Below, one piece after another: positions 1-6,696 of a stretch of DNA of 9,843 nucleotides. The number at the start of each line of letters is the position of its first letter. Positions within the stretch are counted from its first letter, which is position 1. The position numbers and the translations under genes are program-made. The notes under the pieces are model-generated. The model did not search any database. It saw only the letters and a list, made by a program, of their open reading frames with translations, and had not been told where the DNA came from. This DNA comes from an uncultured Lachnospiraceae bacterium (lineage in GTDB: Bacteria > Bacillota_A > Clostridia > Lachnospirales > Lachnospiraceae), in assembly GCA_902767195.1 (NCBI GenBank), contig CACXGS010000018.1, positions 1 to 9,843 on the forward strand, written 5' to 3'.

Positions 1-2027
1 ATTTTGTCAAAAATGATCAGAAGAGCCGGCAATAAAGTGATTACAATAAACATACTCATCACTGCTCCTCTTGCAAGCAAAGTACAAATAGCCCCGATCA
101 TGTCCACACTGGAATACATGGTCACGCCGAAGGTCGCGGCAAAAAGGCTCATGGCACTGGTAAAAATAGAAATCATATTTGCCTGGTGACTGATCGAAAT
201 AGCCTCCATCTTGCCTTTACCGTCTTTACGTTCATTAACATAGCGGGTTGTGAGGACAATGGCGTAGTCCACACAGGCTCCCAGCTGGATGGTCCCTACG
301 ACGATACTGGCCACAAAGGGAAGCTCCACGCCGGTATAGTAAGCCACCGACATATTCAGCAGGATGGCAAACTCGATCACCGACACCAGAATCAGGGGGA
401 TGCTGACTGACCGGAACACTATCATGATAATAACGAAGATACAGAGCACCGAAGCAATGTTCACGTTTCGGATATCCACATTGGTAACATCCTCCAGGTC
501 CTTCATCAGAGGAGCTTCTCCTACGATAATAGAACCGGGATCATAATGCTTGGTGATCTTGTTGATCTTAGCCAGCTGACGATTGACCGGTTTGGTAGCC
601 TGGGAATACTCGGATCCCACAAAGACCAGCTCCGATTTGTCGCTCATCAGTTTATTCCTGAGCTTCTTTGGAATCATGGACTCCGGCACTCTTGCTCCGA
701 AGATAGAGTCCATGCCGATACACCATTTTACCCCTTTCACATCCCTGATCTCATCAATCATTTTCCGTTTGGTCACAGAATCGGTCTTCCGGTCCAGCAT
801 CAAAAGGTGAACCGTGGCCATATCAAACTCATCCTCCAGCTTCTTGTTGGCTACATTGCTGGGCAGAGTCTGGGGAAGAGAACGGGAGATGTCGTAATAG
901 ACACTCACGTTATTATTTCCGTGGATAGCCGGGTACAAAAGAGCCAGGAAACCGATGACCGCAAGGACATGGTAGCGGACCAAAAACCTGGACAGCTTCT
1001 CTCCGCCATGGATAATGGGCCTGTGTTTCGTCTTCTCAATCCATTTATCAAAAAAGAGAATCATGGAGGGAAGGGTCGTCACGCAGGTGACCACACCAAT
1101 CAATACACCCTTTGCCATAACAATTCCCAGGTCTTTTCCCAGAGCAAAAGTCATGAAACAGAGAGCTGTAAAGCCGGCCACGGTAGTAATAGAACTGCCT
1201 ACAATGGCTATAAAGGTCTCGGAAATGGCTTTTCCCATTGCCTCTTCCCTGTCCTCCGTCTCCAGTTTGGCTTCCTCATAAGAGTGAAGAAGGAAAATGG
1301 AATAGTCCATAGTCACACCCAGCTGAAGGACGGCAGTCAGTGATTTGGTAATATAGGAAACCTGTCCCAGAAAAATGTTGGATCCCAGATTATAAAGGAC
1401 CGCCATACCGATGCCCATCAGAAAGAAAACAGGTACCAGGAACGAATCCATGGTCAGCTCAAGGACCAACAGGGACAGGATCGAAGCGATTACTATATAC
1501 ATGGGAAGTTCTTTTAATGCTACATCCTTGATATCGTTAACCACCCCGGCCATACCGCTGATATAACACTGTTTCCCGACAAGCTTCCTCAGCTGCACCA
1601 CCGTTTCCATAGTAATATCCGACGATGTGGTGTCATCGAACAGGGCGATCATCATCGTTGCGTCCCCATTAAAAAAGACTTTTCGATACTTCCTGGGGAT
1701 CATGGTAATGGGTACGGAAATATCTGCCAGGTCATCATACCAGAGGACCTCCTTAACATGGTCTACTTTGGCAATCTTCTCTTTCAGCTTTTGGACATCC
1801 TTGAGTTCCATATTCTCCACAACGATCATGGAGAAAGCACCCATTCCATATTCATCGACCATCCTGTCCTGTCCATCTACTGTCTCAAGGGTATCCGGCA
1901 GATAGCTTAAAAGGTCATAATTAACCCGTGTCGCTATGGTGCCGATGGCAGATGGAATCAGAAGAAGAAAACCGATCAGAATCACTAGAAATTTATGTCT
2001 GGCTATAAAGCCTCCCAGTCTTGTCAA
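1..2027 (-). CDS. MMPL/RND-family exporter (C-terminus cut by window edge)
   Basis: This is a proton-driven inner-membrane exporter of the MMPL/YdfJ-like RND type; the substrate cannot be told (drugs, lipids or peptides are usual in the family). The frame stays open for 675 codons to the left edge. A first membrane helix (about residues 12-31) is followed by a large extracytoplasmic loop (about 32-172) and a bundle starting near 175. The second half repeats this plan, with a helix near 350-368, another large loop, and a bundle from about 522. Each half carries the family's helix-4/10 Asp-Tyr pair: D241-Y242 in GVTMDYSIFLLHSYEE and D587-Y588 in GACVDYAIVL, the presumed proton relay. The visible end (LLPALLIIFDK) is the last helix, so little is missing. 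I chose the TTG start at 2027 because GGAGGT lies 7 bases upstream; the ATG at 2033 is only 1 base from it. The gene has its own promoter and a candidate operator, and the preceding unit is closed by a terminator. Confidence 0.93.
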   Translation of the reverse strand, partial: MTRLGGFIARHKFLVILIGFLLLIPSAIGTIATRVNYDLLSYLPDTLETVDGQDRMVDEYGMGAFSMIVVENMELKDVQKLKEKIAKVDHVKEVLWYDDLADISVPITMIPRKYRKVFFNGDATMMIALFDDTTSSDITMETVVQLRKLVGKQCYISGMAGVVNDIKDVALKELPMYIVIASILSLLVLELTMDSFLVPVFFLMGIGMAVLYNLGSNIFLGQVSYITKSLTAVLQLGVTMDYSIFLLHSYEEAKLETEDREEAMGKAISETFIAIVGSSITTVAGFTALCFMTFALGKDLGIVMAKGVLIGVVTCVTTLPSMILFFDKWIEKTKHRPIIHGGEKLSRFLVRYHVLAVIGFLALLYPAIHGNNNVSVYYDISRSLPQTLPSNVANKKLEDEFDMATVHLLMLDRKTDSVTKRKMIDEIRDVKGVKWCIGMDSIFGARVPESMIPKKLRNKLMSDKSELVFVGSEYSQATKPVNRQLAKINKITKHYDPGSIIVGEAPLMKDLEDVTNVDIRNVNIASVLCIFVIIMIVFRSVSIPLILVSVIEFAILLNMSVAYYTGVELPFVASIVVGTIQLGACVDYAIVLTTRYVNERKDGKGKMEAISISHQANMISIFTSAMSLFAATFGVTMYSSVDMIGAICTLLARGAVMSMFIVITLLPALLIIFDK

Positions 2028-2040
2028 TGTCATTACCTCC
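2025..2040 (-). promoter_or_regulatory. Ribosome binding site that selects a TTG start
   Basis: On the minus strand, GGAGGT (2040-2035) is followed by one base and ATG (2033-2031), then ACA and TTG (2027-2025), all in one frame. Spacing from GGAGGT is 1 base to the ATG, too close for initiation, and 7 bases to the TTG, which is optimal. The TTG is therefore the likely start, giving an N-terminus of MTRLGGFIARHK. Confidence 0.7.
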
Positions 2041-2050
2041 GAAGTCCTTT

Positions 2051-2067
2051 TTCGTATATCTAACGAA
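2051..2067. promoter_or_regulatory. Candidate repressor operator (inverted repeat) upstream of the MMPL gene
   Basis: The 17-bp sequence TTCGTATATCTAACGAA is an inverted repeat with 5-bp arms (TTCGT/ACGAA) and a 7-base centre. It lies about 7 to 24 bases downstream of the transcription start predicted from the promoter at 2109-2081, where a bound repressor would block RNA polymerase. TetR- or MarR-family repressors commonly control MMPL exporters from such sites. No regulator gene is in the window; it may lie beyond the left edge. Short arms keep confidence moderate. Confidence 0.45.
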
Positions 2068-2080
2068 TATCCAATAAAAT

Positions 2081-2109
2081 ATCATACCGCTCATCCGGAG
2101 CTTTGTCAA
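2081..2109 (-). promoter_or_regulatory. Sigma-A promoter for the MMPL exporter
   Basis: A perfect -35 hexamer TTGACA (2109-2104) is separated by exactly 17 bases from a near-perfect -10 hexamer TATGAT (2086-2081). The predicted start is near 2074, giving a leader of about 47 bases. The promoter begins 3 bases past the T-tract of the upstream terminator, so the exporter forms a separate transcription unit. Confidence 0.85.
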
Positions 2110-2111
2110 AC

Positions 2112-2138
2112 AAAAAAAAGGGCGTCCTCAGACGCTCC
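2112..2138 (-). terminator. Rho-independent terminator of the folate-ligase operon
   Basis: On the minus strand the stem GCGTC (2135-2131) pairs with GACGC (2126-2122) across the loop TGAG. Beyond a single bulged A (2136) the stem continues with GG/CC, and AAAGG/CCTTT pairing can extend it into the eight-T tract (2119-2112). The TGA in the loop is the stop codon of the cyclo-ligase gene, so the 5' arm is coding sequence. This closes the upstream operon just before the MMPL promoter. Confidence 0.88.
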
Positions 2139-2691
2139 TTTGATACACATTATTCTCAGTCACTATATAGTCCACCGGCAGGTCATGGGGTTCTCCGGGC
2201 ACCTTGTCGATTAGCTGCACCTCATATCCCGCCCCGGCGGTTATCAGGTCCGGATGATTGGTCAGATACCGGTCATAGTATCCTCCTCCGTAACCCAGCC
2301 GGAACCCTTTCCGATCAAAAGCCAGCCCCGGAACAACCATAAATCCGGGTACTTCGATTCTCTTTTTGTCGGGGACAGGTTCGGGAATCCCCCATAGTCC
2401 CGGGATCAGTTCCTCCCGGGAGGATATCCTGTAAAAGCGGATCTCTTTCCCCTCCACTCTGGGTACAGCAACCCTCTTTCCCCGGGACAGACACCAGTCG
2501 ATCAGTTCCCGGGTGGATATCTCATTTCCAAAAGAGACAAAGCTGCCGATCAGGTCAGCCTTCATAAAATCAGAAATCTCCATCATATGATGAAGGAGGA
2601 GACTTCCGCATTGCCGGACATGTTCCCGGGCAATCTGGTCCCGGCGTTCCATCATATGTTGTCGGCATATCTTTTTCTCGTCCATAGGCAT
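2128..2691 (-). CDS. 5-formyltetrahydrofolate cyclo-ligase
   Basis: A cytosolic enzyme that uses ATP to convert 5-formyl-THF to 5,10-methenyl-THF, returning this inhibitory storage folate to the one-carbon pool (YgfA/MTHFS family). At 187 residues it has the usual length. Diagnostic parts are the basic N-terminal helix (residues 5-22), FGNEISTREL near 54-63, GIPEP at 101-105, and the signature loop GYGGGYYDRY at 133-142 that binds phosphate and folate. The ending, with PHDLPVDYIVTE, is also typical. It is last in its operon, 35 bases after the YnzC-like gene, and its stop codon lies in the terminator loop. The start is not certain: AAGGA sits 4 bases before the first ATG (2691), while a stronger AAAGGAGG is about 15 bases away; Met3 at 2685 is an alternative. 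Confidence 0.95.
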   Translation of the reverse strand: MPMDEKKICRQHMMERRDQIAREHVRQCGSLLLHHMMEISDFMKADLIGSFVSFGNEISTRELIDWCLSRGKRVAVPRVEGKEIRFYRISSREELIPGLWGIPEPVPDKKRIEVPGFMVVPGLAFDRKGFRLGYGGGYYDRYLTNHPDLITAGAGYEVQLIDKVPGEPHDLPVDYIVTENNVYQRSV

Positions 2692-2726
2692 TCTGTCCTT
2701 ACCCTGCCTCCTTTAAGGAACTTCCT

Positions 2727-2951
2727 CTAATTGTCGGAAGCCTTGTGACCGTGCTTCTTTCCAAGATCCGTAATAGTCCCGTCCTCTTCCTGGATGGAAA
2801 TGTTGTCCAGGGAGCCTCTTAAGTTGCGGCGGATGGCCTGAATGTAGGCTTTGCGGAGCCGCTTCTGCTCCTCAGCCTCCTCCGGCGTCAGTCCTACTGC
2901 CTTAGACTTGTGATATAAAGTATTAATTCGATCAATATCGTTATTATTCAT
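2727..2951 (-). CDS. YnzC/DUF896 (UPF0291) family small protein
   Basis: A 74-residue cytosolic protein of the DUF896/YnzC family, short helical-hairpin proteins found mainly in Firmicutes with no firmly established biochemical role. The family pattern is visible: an N-terminal IDRINTLYHKSK helix (residues 6-17), an acidic turn LTPEEAEEQ, then a long basic helix KRLRKAYIQAIRRNLRGSL (30-48), with a charged C-terminus. GGAGG (2961-2957) lies 5 bases before the ATG. The gene starts only 12 bases after the cardiolipin synthase stop codon, so the two are certainly co-transcribed. In Bacillus subtilis the family member sits in the SOS-induced yneA operon; here there is no division inhibitor or LexA site that I can see, so that link does not carry over. 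Confidence 0.9.
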   Translation of the reverse strand: MNNNDIDRINTLYHKSKAVGLTPEEAEEQKRLRKAYIQAIRRNLRGSLDNISIQEEDGTITDLGKKHGHKASDN

Positions 2952-2963
2952 AATATCCTCCTG

Positions 2964-4523
2964 TTACATGAGCGGGGCAATTAATCTCAGAATGACATGC
3001 TTGCTCTTAATCCACATTTTATTATCCAGATATTTCTCTGTCACTTCCTCACTGACTGCCATGATGTCTTCGAAATCTTTCCTGGTATCGGAAACTGCCT
3101 TACATCCATAGTAGAGACATCCATTCTCAAAATGATGATAAAGACTCCGATAATCCAGATTAATGGTTCCGCAGGTTGCAACCTTGTCATCTGCTACACA
3201 CATTTTACAGTGGCAGAAGCCGGGAGTATATTCGTAGACCCGGACACCATTCTTAACGAGACTGTGATAATAGGATCTGGTAATGGAATAAACCAGTTTC
3301 TTATCCGGAATACCGGGAGTAATGACCCTGACATCCACACCCCTTTTAGCCGCAAGTCCCAGCACATGCGTCATCTCATCCGTCAGAATCAGGTAAGGTG
3401 TGATAAACCATACATAGTCCCTTGCATATTCCGCAACAGACATGTAGACATTTTCTCCCATCTGTTCCTTGTCCATGGGAATATCCGCATAGGGGATGAT
3501 AAAGGAATCCTCCTCCTGCTGATGACCGGTATCCGGCAGGTATTGCAGGAAGTCTGTGTCATTATCATCATCTCCCCGGATGGCATTCCAGTTCTCCAAA
3601 AAAGCGACAGTCAGGCTCTTTACAGCCTCTCCGGTAATCTTTACTCCGGTATCTTTCCACTTTCCGTAGGGTTCTGTCAAACCAAAATATTCATTGGCTA
3701 AATTGTAGCCTCCGGTAAATCCCACCAGGCCGTCCACCACGGTAATCTTCCTGTGGTCCCTGTTATTGAGGAACAGATTGAGTCCGGGGATGAAGGGATT
3801 AAAGACTCTGCATCGAATCCCCCTGGCTGTCATACGTTTTACAAAATCCGTATTGATAAAACCAATGCTGCCCATGTCATCGTAGAATACACGAACTTCT
3901 ACGCCTTCTTTGACCTTCTCTTCCAGGATCTCCTGAATTCCGTGCCAGCTCTCGGCATTCTCTATGGCATGGTATTCCATAAAAATGAATTTCTTTGCTT
4001 TCCGAAGTTCCGCCTTCTGGGCTTCAAGTCCGTCTGCAGCCTCTGAATAGTATTCAATATCGGAATCATGATAAGTCGGGTAAAAACCGTAATTGTGAAT
4101 ATATTTGGCGATATTTGCCGCGCCTTTATCTCTTTTCTCAAGTTCATCAATCGTTCCCCTGTCATCCGGGAGCAGGGAAAACAGAATACGATCCACTTCT
4201 TCATACCGTTTTTTCATGGTACGGGTAAAATAATTGATACCAATCATAATATACAGTACAGTTCCCACCACCGGCACAATCATGATCAGGATAATCCAGG
4301 GGGTCTTCATCGATGATGTTTTTTCCTGACTGTAGATACTGAGTACCAGTATAGCGGCTAAGATACGTGATCCGATGGCGATCCATTCGGCATACTGGCT
4401 CAGCCAGAGAAACAGACCGACGATCAGCAGAACTTCCAGTAGTATCGCAATGATAGTAACGACAAGGCGAGCTACGCCATTCTTGGTTTCCTCGGACTTC
4501 TCATAAGTTACATTACTGTTCAT
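2964..4523 (-). CDS. cls: Cardiolipin synthase (phospholipase D superfamily)
   Basis: A membrane enzyme that condenses two phosphatidylglycerols into cardiolipin and glycerol. The 519 residues begin with three hydrophobic helices (about 18-41, 46-64 and 75-97), the anchor seen in Firmicute Cls proteins, followed by two phospholipase D domains. The first HKD motif is H257-x-K259-x4-D264 (HRKITVVD), followed by GFTGGYNLANEY. The second is H438-x-K440-x4-D445 (HCKMCVAD), followed by CGTINLDYRSLYHHFENG. All catalytic residues are present. Unusually, the second His is flanked by Cys437, Cys439 and Cys442, with Cys451 nearby. GGAGG lies 7 bases before the ATG. The gene follows the HD-protein gene by 27 bases and precedes the DUF896 gene by 12. 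The family call is firm; cardiolipin as product follows from the architecture. Confidence 0.95.
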   Translation of the reverse strand: MNSNVTYEKSEETKNGVARLVVTIIAILLEVLLIVGLFLWLSQYAEWIAIGSRILAAILVLSIYSQEKTSSMKTPWIILIMIVPVVGTVLYIMIGINYFTRTMKKRYEEVDRILFSLLPDDRGTIDELEKRDKGAANIAKYIHNYGFYPTYHDSDIEYYSEAADGLEAQKAELRKAKKFIFMEYHAIENAESWHGIQEILEEKVKEGVEVRVFYDDMGSIGFINTDFVKRMTARGIRCRVFNPFIPGLNLFLNNRDHRKITVVDGLVGFTGGYNLANEYFGLTEPYGKWKDTGVKITGEAVKSLTVAFLENWNAIRGDDDNDTDFLQYLPDTGHQQEEDSFIIPYADIPMDKEQMGENVYMSVAEYARDYVWFITPYLILTDEMTHVLGLAAKRGVDVRVITPGIPDKKLVYSITRSYYHSLVKNGVRVYEYTPGFCHCKMCVADDKVATCGTINLDYRSLYHHFENGCLYYGCKAVSDTRKDFEDIMAVSEEVTEKYLDNKMWIKSKHVILRLIAPLM

Positions 4524-4550
4524 AGTATTACCTCCCCTAACTGTAATAAA

Positions 4551-5018
4551 CTATTTATTTCTGGTAATTTCCCAGATGGAACAGCACTTGTCAGCGGCTA
4601 CAACAACCCAGCCCTCCAGAAACTTGGGCGGAATGATACAAATAGGCCACATATGCCTGCGAATAGAGTTACATGTAATCTCATTAACCAGGTACTCCTT
4701 CCTGGCAATATTCTCTCCTCTGCGGGGATGACGATATGCTTTCATAAAGCTCGGGCAGTCCGCCACATCATCATCCGTCATACCGATATCATGCAGGAGA
4801 CAGGCCTGCACCACAGCCTCCTCACTCACCTCAATACCCCGTCTTTTTAAAAAATGGCAGATGTTTCTTCCGTATTCTGCTGTCCTCATGCTATGCCTTG
4901 CCACACTGGTCTTATAATGATGGCGGATACCCTTTGCCTTCTCATAACGACCGGACCGGGTAATACTATTGTAGGCCTCATCTCCATATAAGGGTCTGAG
5001 ATTATATTTCTTTTCCAT
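4551..5018 (-). CDS. Small HD-domain metal-dependent phosphohydrolase, substrate unknown
   Basis: A 155-residue soluble protein made almost wholly of one HD domain, the metal-dependent phosphohydrolase fold. The metal-binding pattern is complete: H42 (VARHSMRTAEYG), H76-D77 in LLHDIGM, H97 in YRHPRRG, H122 in IRRHMWP and D143 in VAADKCCSI. The HDIG-type motif together with extra histidines resembles two-metal HD enzymes that cleave nucleotides or phosphate esters, but no sensory or partner domain is present and the substrate cannot be inferred. GGAGA lies 6 bases before the ATG at 5018. It is the first gene of the group HD, cls, ynzC-like, folate ligase, and a 21-bp palindrome sits 15 bases before its start. 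Linkage to cls hints at a membrane-lipid role, which is inference only. Confidence 0.85.
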   Translation of the reverse strand: MEKKYNLRPLYGDEAYNSITRSGRYEKAKGIRHHYKTSVARHSMRTAEYGRNICHFLKRRGIEVSEEAVVQACLLHDIGMTDDDVADCPSFMKAYRHPRRGENIARKEYLVNEITCNSIRRHMWPICIIPPKFLEGWVVVAADKCCSIWEITRNK

Positions 5019-5032
5019 ACTTTATCTCCATG

Positions 5033-5053
5033 AATTGAATGAATCATTCAATT
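5033..5053. promoter_or_regulatory. 21-bp near-perfect palindrome, candidate operator
   Basis: The sequence AATTGAATGA-A-TCATTCAATT has perfect 10-bp arms around one central base. It sits between the COG2509-type flavoprotein gene and the HD gene, overlapping neither and ending 15 bases before the HD start codon. No T-tract follows in the direction of transcription, so it is not an ordinary terminator. Size and symmetry fit a dimeric TetR- or MarR-type repressor. The half-site TGAATGA equals that of the Bacillus fatty-acid regulator FadR as I recall it, but the spacing here is shorter. Confidence 0.65.
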
Positions 5054-5070
5054 GTTATCATTAATGTTTA

Positions 5071-5099
5071 ATATCATGCCTCGTGTTTCATTCTCCCAA
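5071..5099 (-). promoter_or_regulatory. Possible promoter for the HD-cls-ynzC-folate ligase group
   Basis: TTGGGA (5099-5094), lying in the last codons of the flavoprotein gene, is 17 bases from TGATAT (5076-5071). Both hexamers match the sigma-A consensus only in part (TTGACA and TATAAT). The position is sensible: the predicted start falls near 5064, and the 21-bp palindrome would occupy about +12 to +32. It would allow the HD-cls group to be transcribed apart from the phoH operon. Confidence 0.35.
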
Positions 5100-6677
5100 A
5101 ACGGCTGCAAGGGCTTCGGCACAGCGTATTCCGTCCATGGCTGCGGAAGTGATTCCTCCTGCATACCCGGCACCTTCCCCGCAGGGGAAGATCCCCCGGA
5201 TCGATGACTGTCCTGAGTCATCCCGAAGGATGCGGACCGGTGAAGATGTCCTCGTCTCCACGCCGGAGAGGATGGTATCCGGCCGGTCAAATCCACGGAT
5301 CTTCTTTCCGAAGGCCTCCATACCCTCTGTGATAGAATCACATACTACATCCGGCAGACAGAGCTTCAGGTTGGAATAATTCCACTCTCCTTTTGTCTGA
5401 GGGTCGATGTCCCCAAGACCTACGGTAGTCTGTCCTCTCTTAAAATCACAGAAGAGCTGGATGGGAATCTTTCCTCTCCCGGCATACCAGGCAAGATTTT
5501 CATACTTTCTCTGGAATTCCATGCCGGCCAGAGGATGATCTGATGCGAAATCCTCCGGTCCTACTGTGGTAATCACGGCACTGTTGGAATTCAGTCCTTC
5601 CCTGGCCCGGTAACTCATACCGTTGACACAGAGATGCCGGTTCTCGGAGGACGCATTCACTACATAGCCGCCGGGACACATGCAGAAGGTGTAAACCCCT
5701 CTCCCGTTCCCACAGCTGTGGGTGAGCTTGTAACTGGCCGCCGGCAGAAGGGAAGCTCCTTTGGGACCATACTGACTCTCATTGATCATATGTGCCGGAT
5801 GTTCCACCCGGACTCCAATGGCAAAAGACTTCTGAGTCATGGGGATTCCCTTCTCATATAACATGGTAAAAGTATCCCTGGCACTGTGACCCAGGGCCAG
5901 GATGACATGTTCACAGGCAATCTCTTCTCTTTCTCCTTCTCTGGACAGGCCAAGAGCCACCAGGTGTCCGTCCCTGATTATCAGGTCATCTAACCTGGTT
6001 CCAAAATGAAACTCTCCGCCTTTACTAAGAATCTCTTCCCGAATGGAAACAATGACCTGTCTGAGCAGGTCCGTCCCGATGTGAGGCTTTGCCTCATAGA
6101 GGATATCCTCCGGGGCCCCGTGAGCCACGAATTCCTCCAGAACAAAACGGTTTCTCCCGGTTTTATCCTTCACCATGGTATTAAGCTTGCCATCCGAAAA
6201 GGTCCCTGCACCACCTTCACCAAAAGGAACGTTGCAGTCGGGATCCAGCGGCTCTCCCCGGAAGAATTGTTCCACAATCTCCACACGTTTCTCCACCGCC
6301 TGACCTCTCTCTATCAGAATCGGTCTGAACCCGGCTCTTGCCAGAAGCAGCCCGGCAAAAAGACCCGCAGGTCCGCTTCCCACGATAACCGGTCTCTTTG
6401 CATTTCCTGAATCTTTCGGCAGACGACCCGGAAAATGATACACCGGATCCGCCGGTCTGCTGAAATATCTCTTGTTCTTCTGAAGAATCTTTTTTTCACG
6501 GTCAAATACCGCATCCACTGTATAATTATAATATAAATGAGGTTTCTTCCTGGCATCCACAGACCGTCTGACAATCCGGATGTCATGGGGAATCTCCCCT
6601 CCTGCTCTCCGGCTGATCTCCCGGACCAGGTCCTCTTCTTTATGGGTGATGGGTAACTGTATTTGTATTCTTAACAT
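5088..6677 (-). CDS. COG2509-type FAD-dependent dehydrogenase, uncharacterised
   Basis: A predicted soluble flavoprotein of the uncharacterised NAD(P)/FAD-dependent dehydrogenase group COG2509. With the start at 6677 it has 529 residues, the length I expect. A small N-terminal domain (about 1-75, with DIRIVRRSVDARKKPHLYY) precedes a Rossmann FAD site, VIVGSGPAGLFAG, with glycines at 100, 102 and 105 and the ribose-binding Glu at about 123. The family block VPFGEGGAGTFSDGKLNT falls near 150-167. The C-terminus has GIFPCGEGAGYAGGI, the second FAD-contact motif. A longer frame runs to 6803 but would overlap the preceding gene by over 100 bases and adds residues unlike the family; the ATG at 6677 has AGGA 7 bases upstream and follows the previous stop by 19 bases. 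The substrate and electron partner are unknown. Confidence 0.88.
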   Translation of the reverse strand: MLRIQIQLPITHKEEDLVREISRRAGGEIPHDIRIVRRSVDARKKPHLYYNYTVDAVFDREKKILQKNKRYFSRPADPVYHFPGRLPKDSGNAKRPVIVGSGPAGLFAGLLLARAGFRPILIERGQAVEKRVEIVEQFFRGEPLDPDCNVPFGEGGAGTFSDGKLNTMVKDKTGRNRFVLEEFVAHGAPEDILYEAKPHIGTDLLRQVIVSIREEILSKGGEFHFGTRLDDLIIRDGHLVALGLSREGEREEIACEHVILALGHSARDTFTMLYEKGIPMTQKSFAIGVRVEHPAHMINESQYGPKGASLLPAASYKLTHSCGNGRGVYTFCMCPGGYVVNASSENRHLCVNGMSYRAREGLNSNSAVITTVGPEDFASDHPLAGMEFQRKYENLAWYAGRGKIPIQLFCDFKRGQTTVGLGDIDPQTKGEWNYSNLKLCLPDVVCDSITEGMEAFGKKIRGFDRPDTILSGVETRTSSPVRILRDDSGQSSIRGIFPCGEGAGYAGGITSAAMDGIRCAEALAAVLGE

Positions 6678-6688
6678 TGTATTATCCT
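6675..6688 (-). promoter_or_regulatory. Ribosome binding site fixing the COG2509-type gene start
   Basis: AGGA (6688-6685) lies 7 bases before the ATG at 6677-6675. It is in the short gap after the stop codon of the upstream flavoprotein gene (6699-6697). This favours the 529-residue protein over the 571-codon open frame. Confidence 0.7.
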
Positions 6689-6696
6689 GATTATTT

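Noticed and set aside
546..1343. Open frame of 265 codons on the plus strand
   Set aside because: It lies wholly antisense to the MMPL gene, lacks a ribosome site, and its translation is a low-complexity mix with no recognisable motif. The minus-strand protein has clear family motifs throughout.
2707..2727. Short inverted repeat AGGAAGTTCCT after the DUF896 stop codon
   Set aside because: The 5-bp arms with a single central base are too short and close to form a stable hairpin, and no T-tract follows; likely chance.
2997..3701. Open frame of 234 codons on the plus strand
   Set aside because: Antisense to cardiolipin synthase across its second catalytic domain; no domain recognised.
5033..5053. 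Palindrome as a transcription terminator for the flavoprotein gene
   Set aside because: The stem is AT-rich and the arms are separated by one base, forcing pairs to open for a loop. It is followed by CATGGAGA rather than a run of T.
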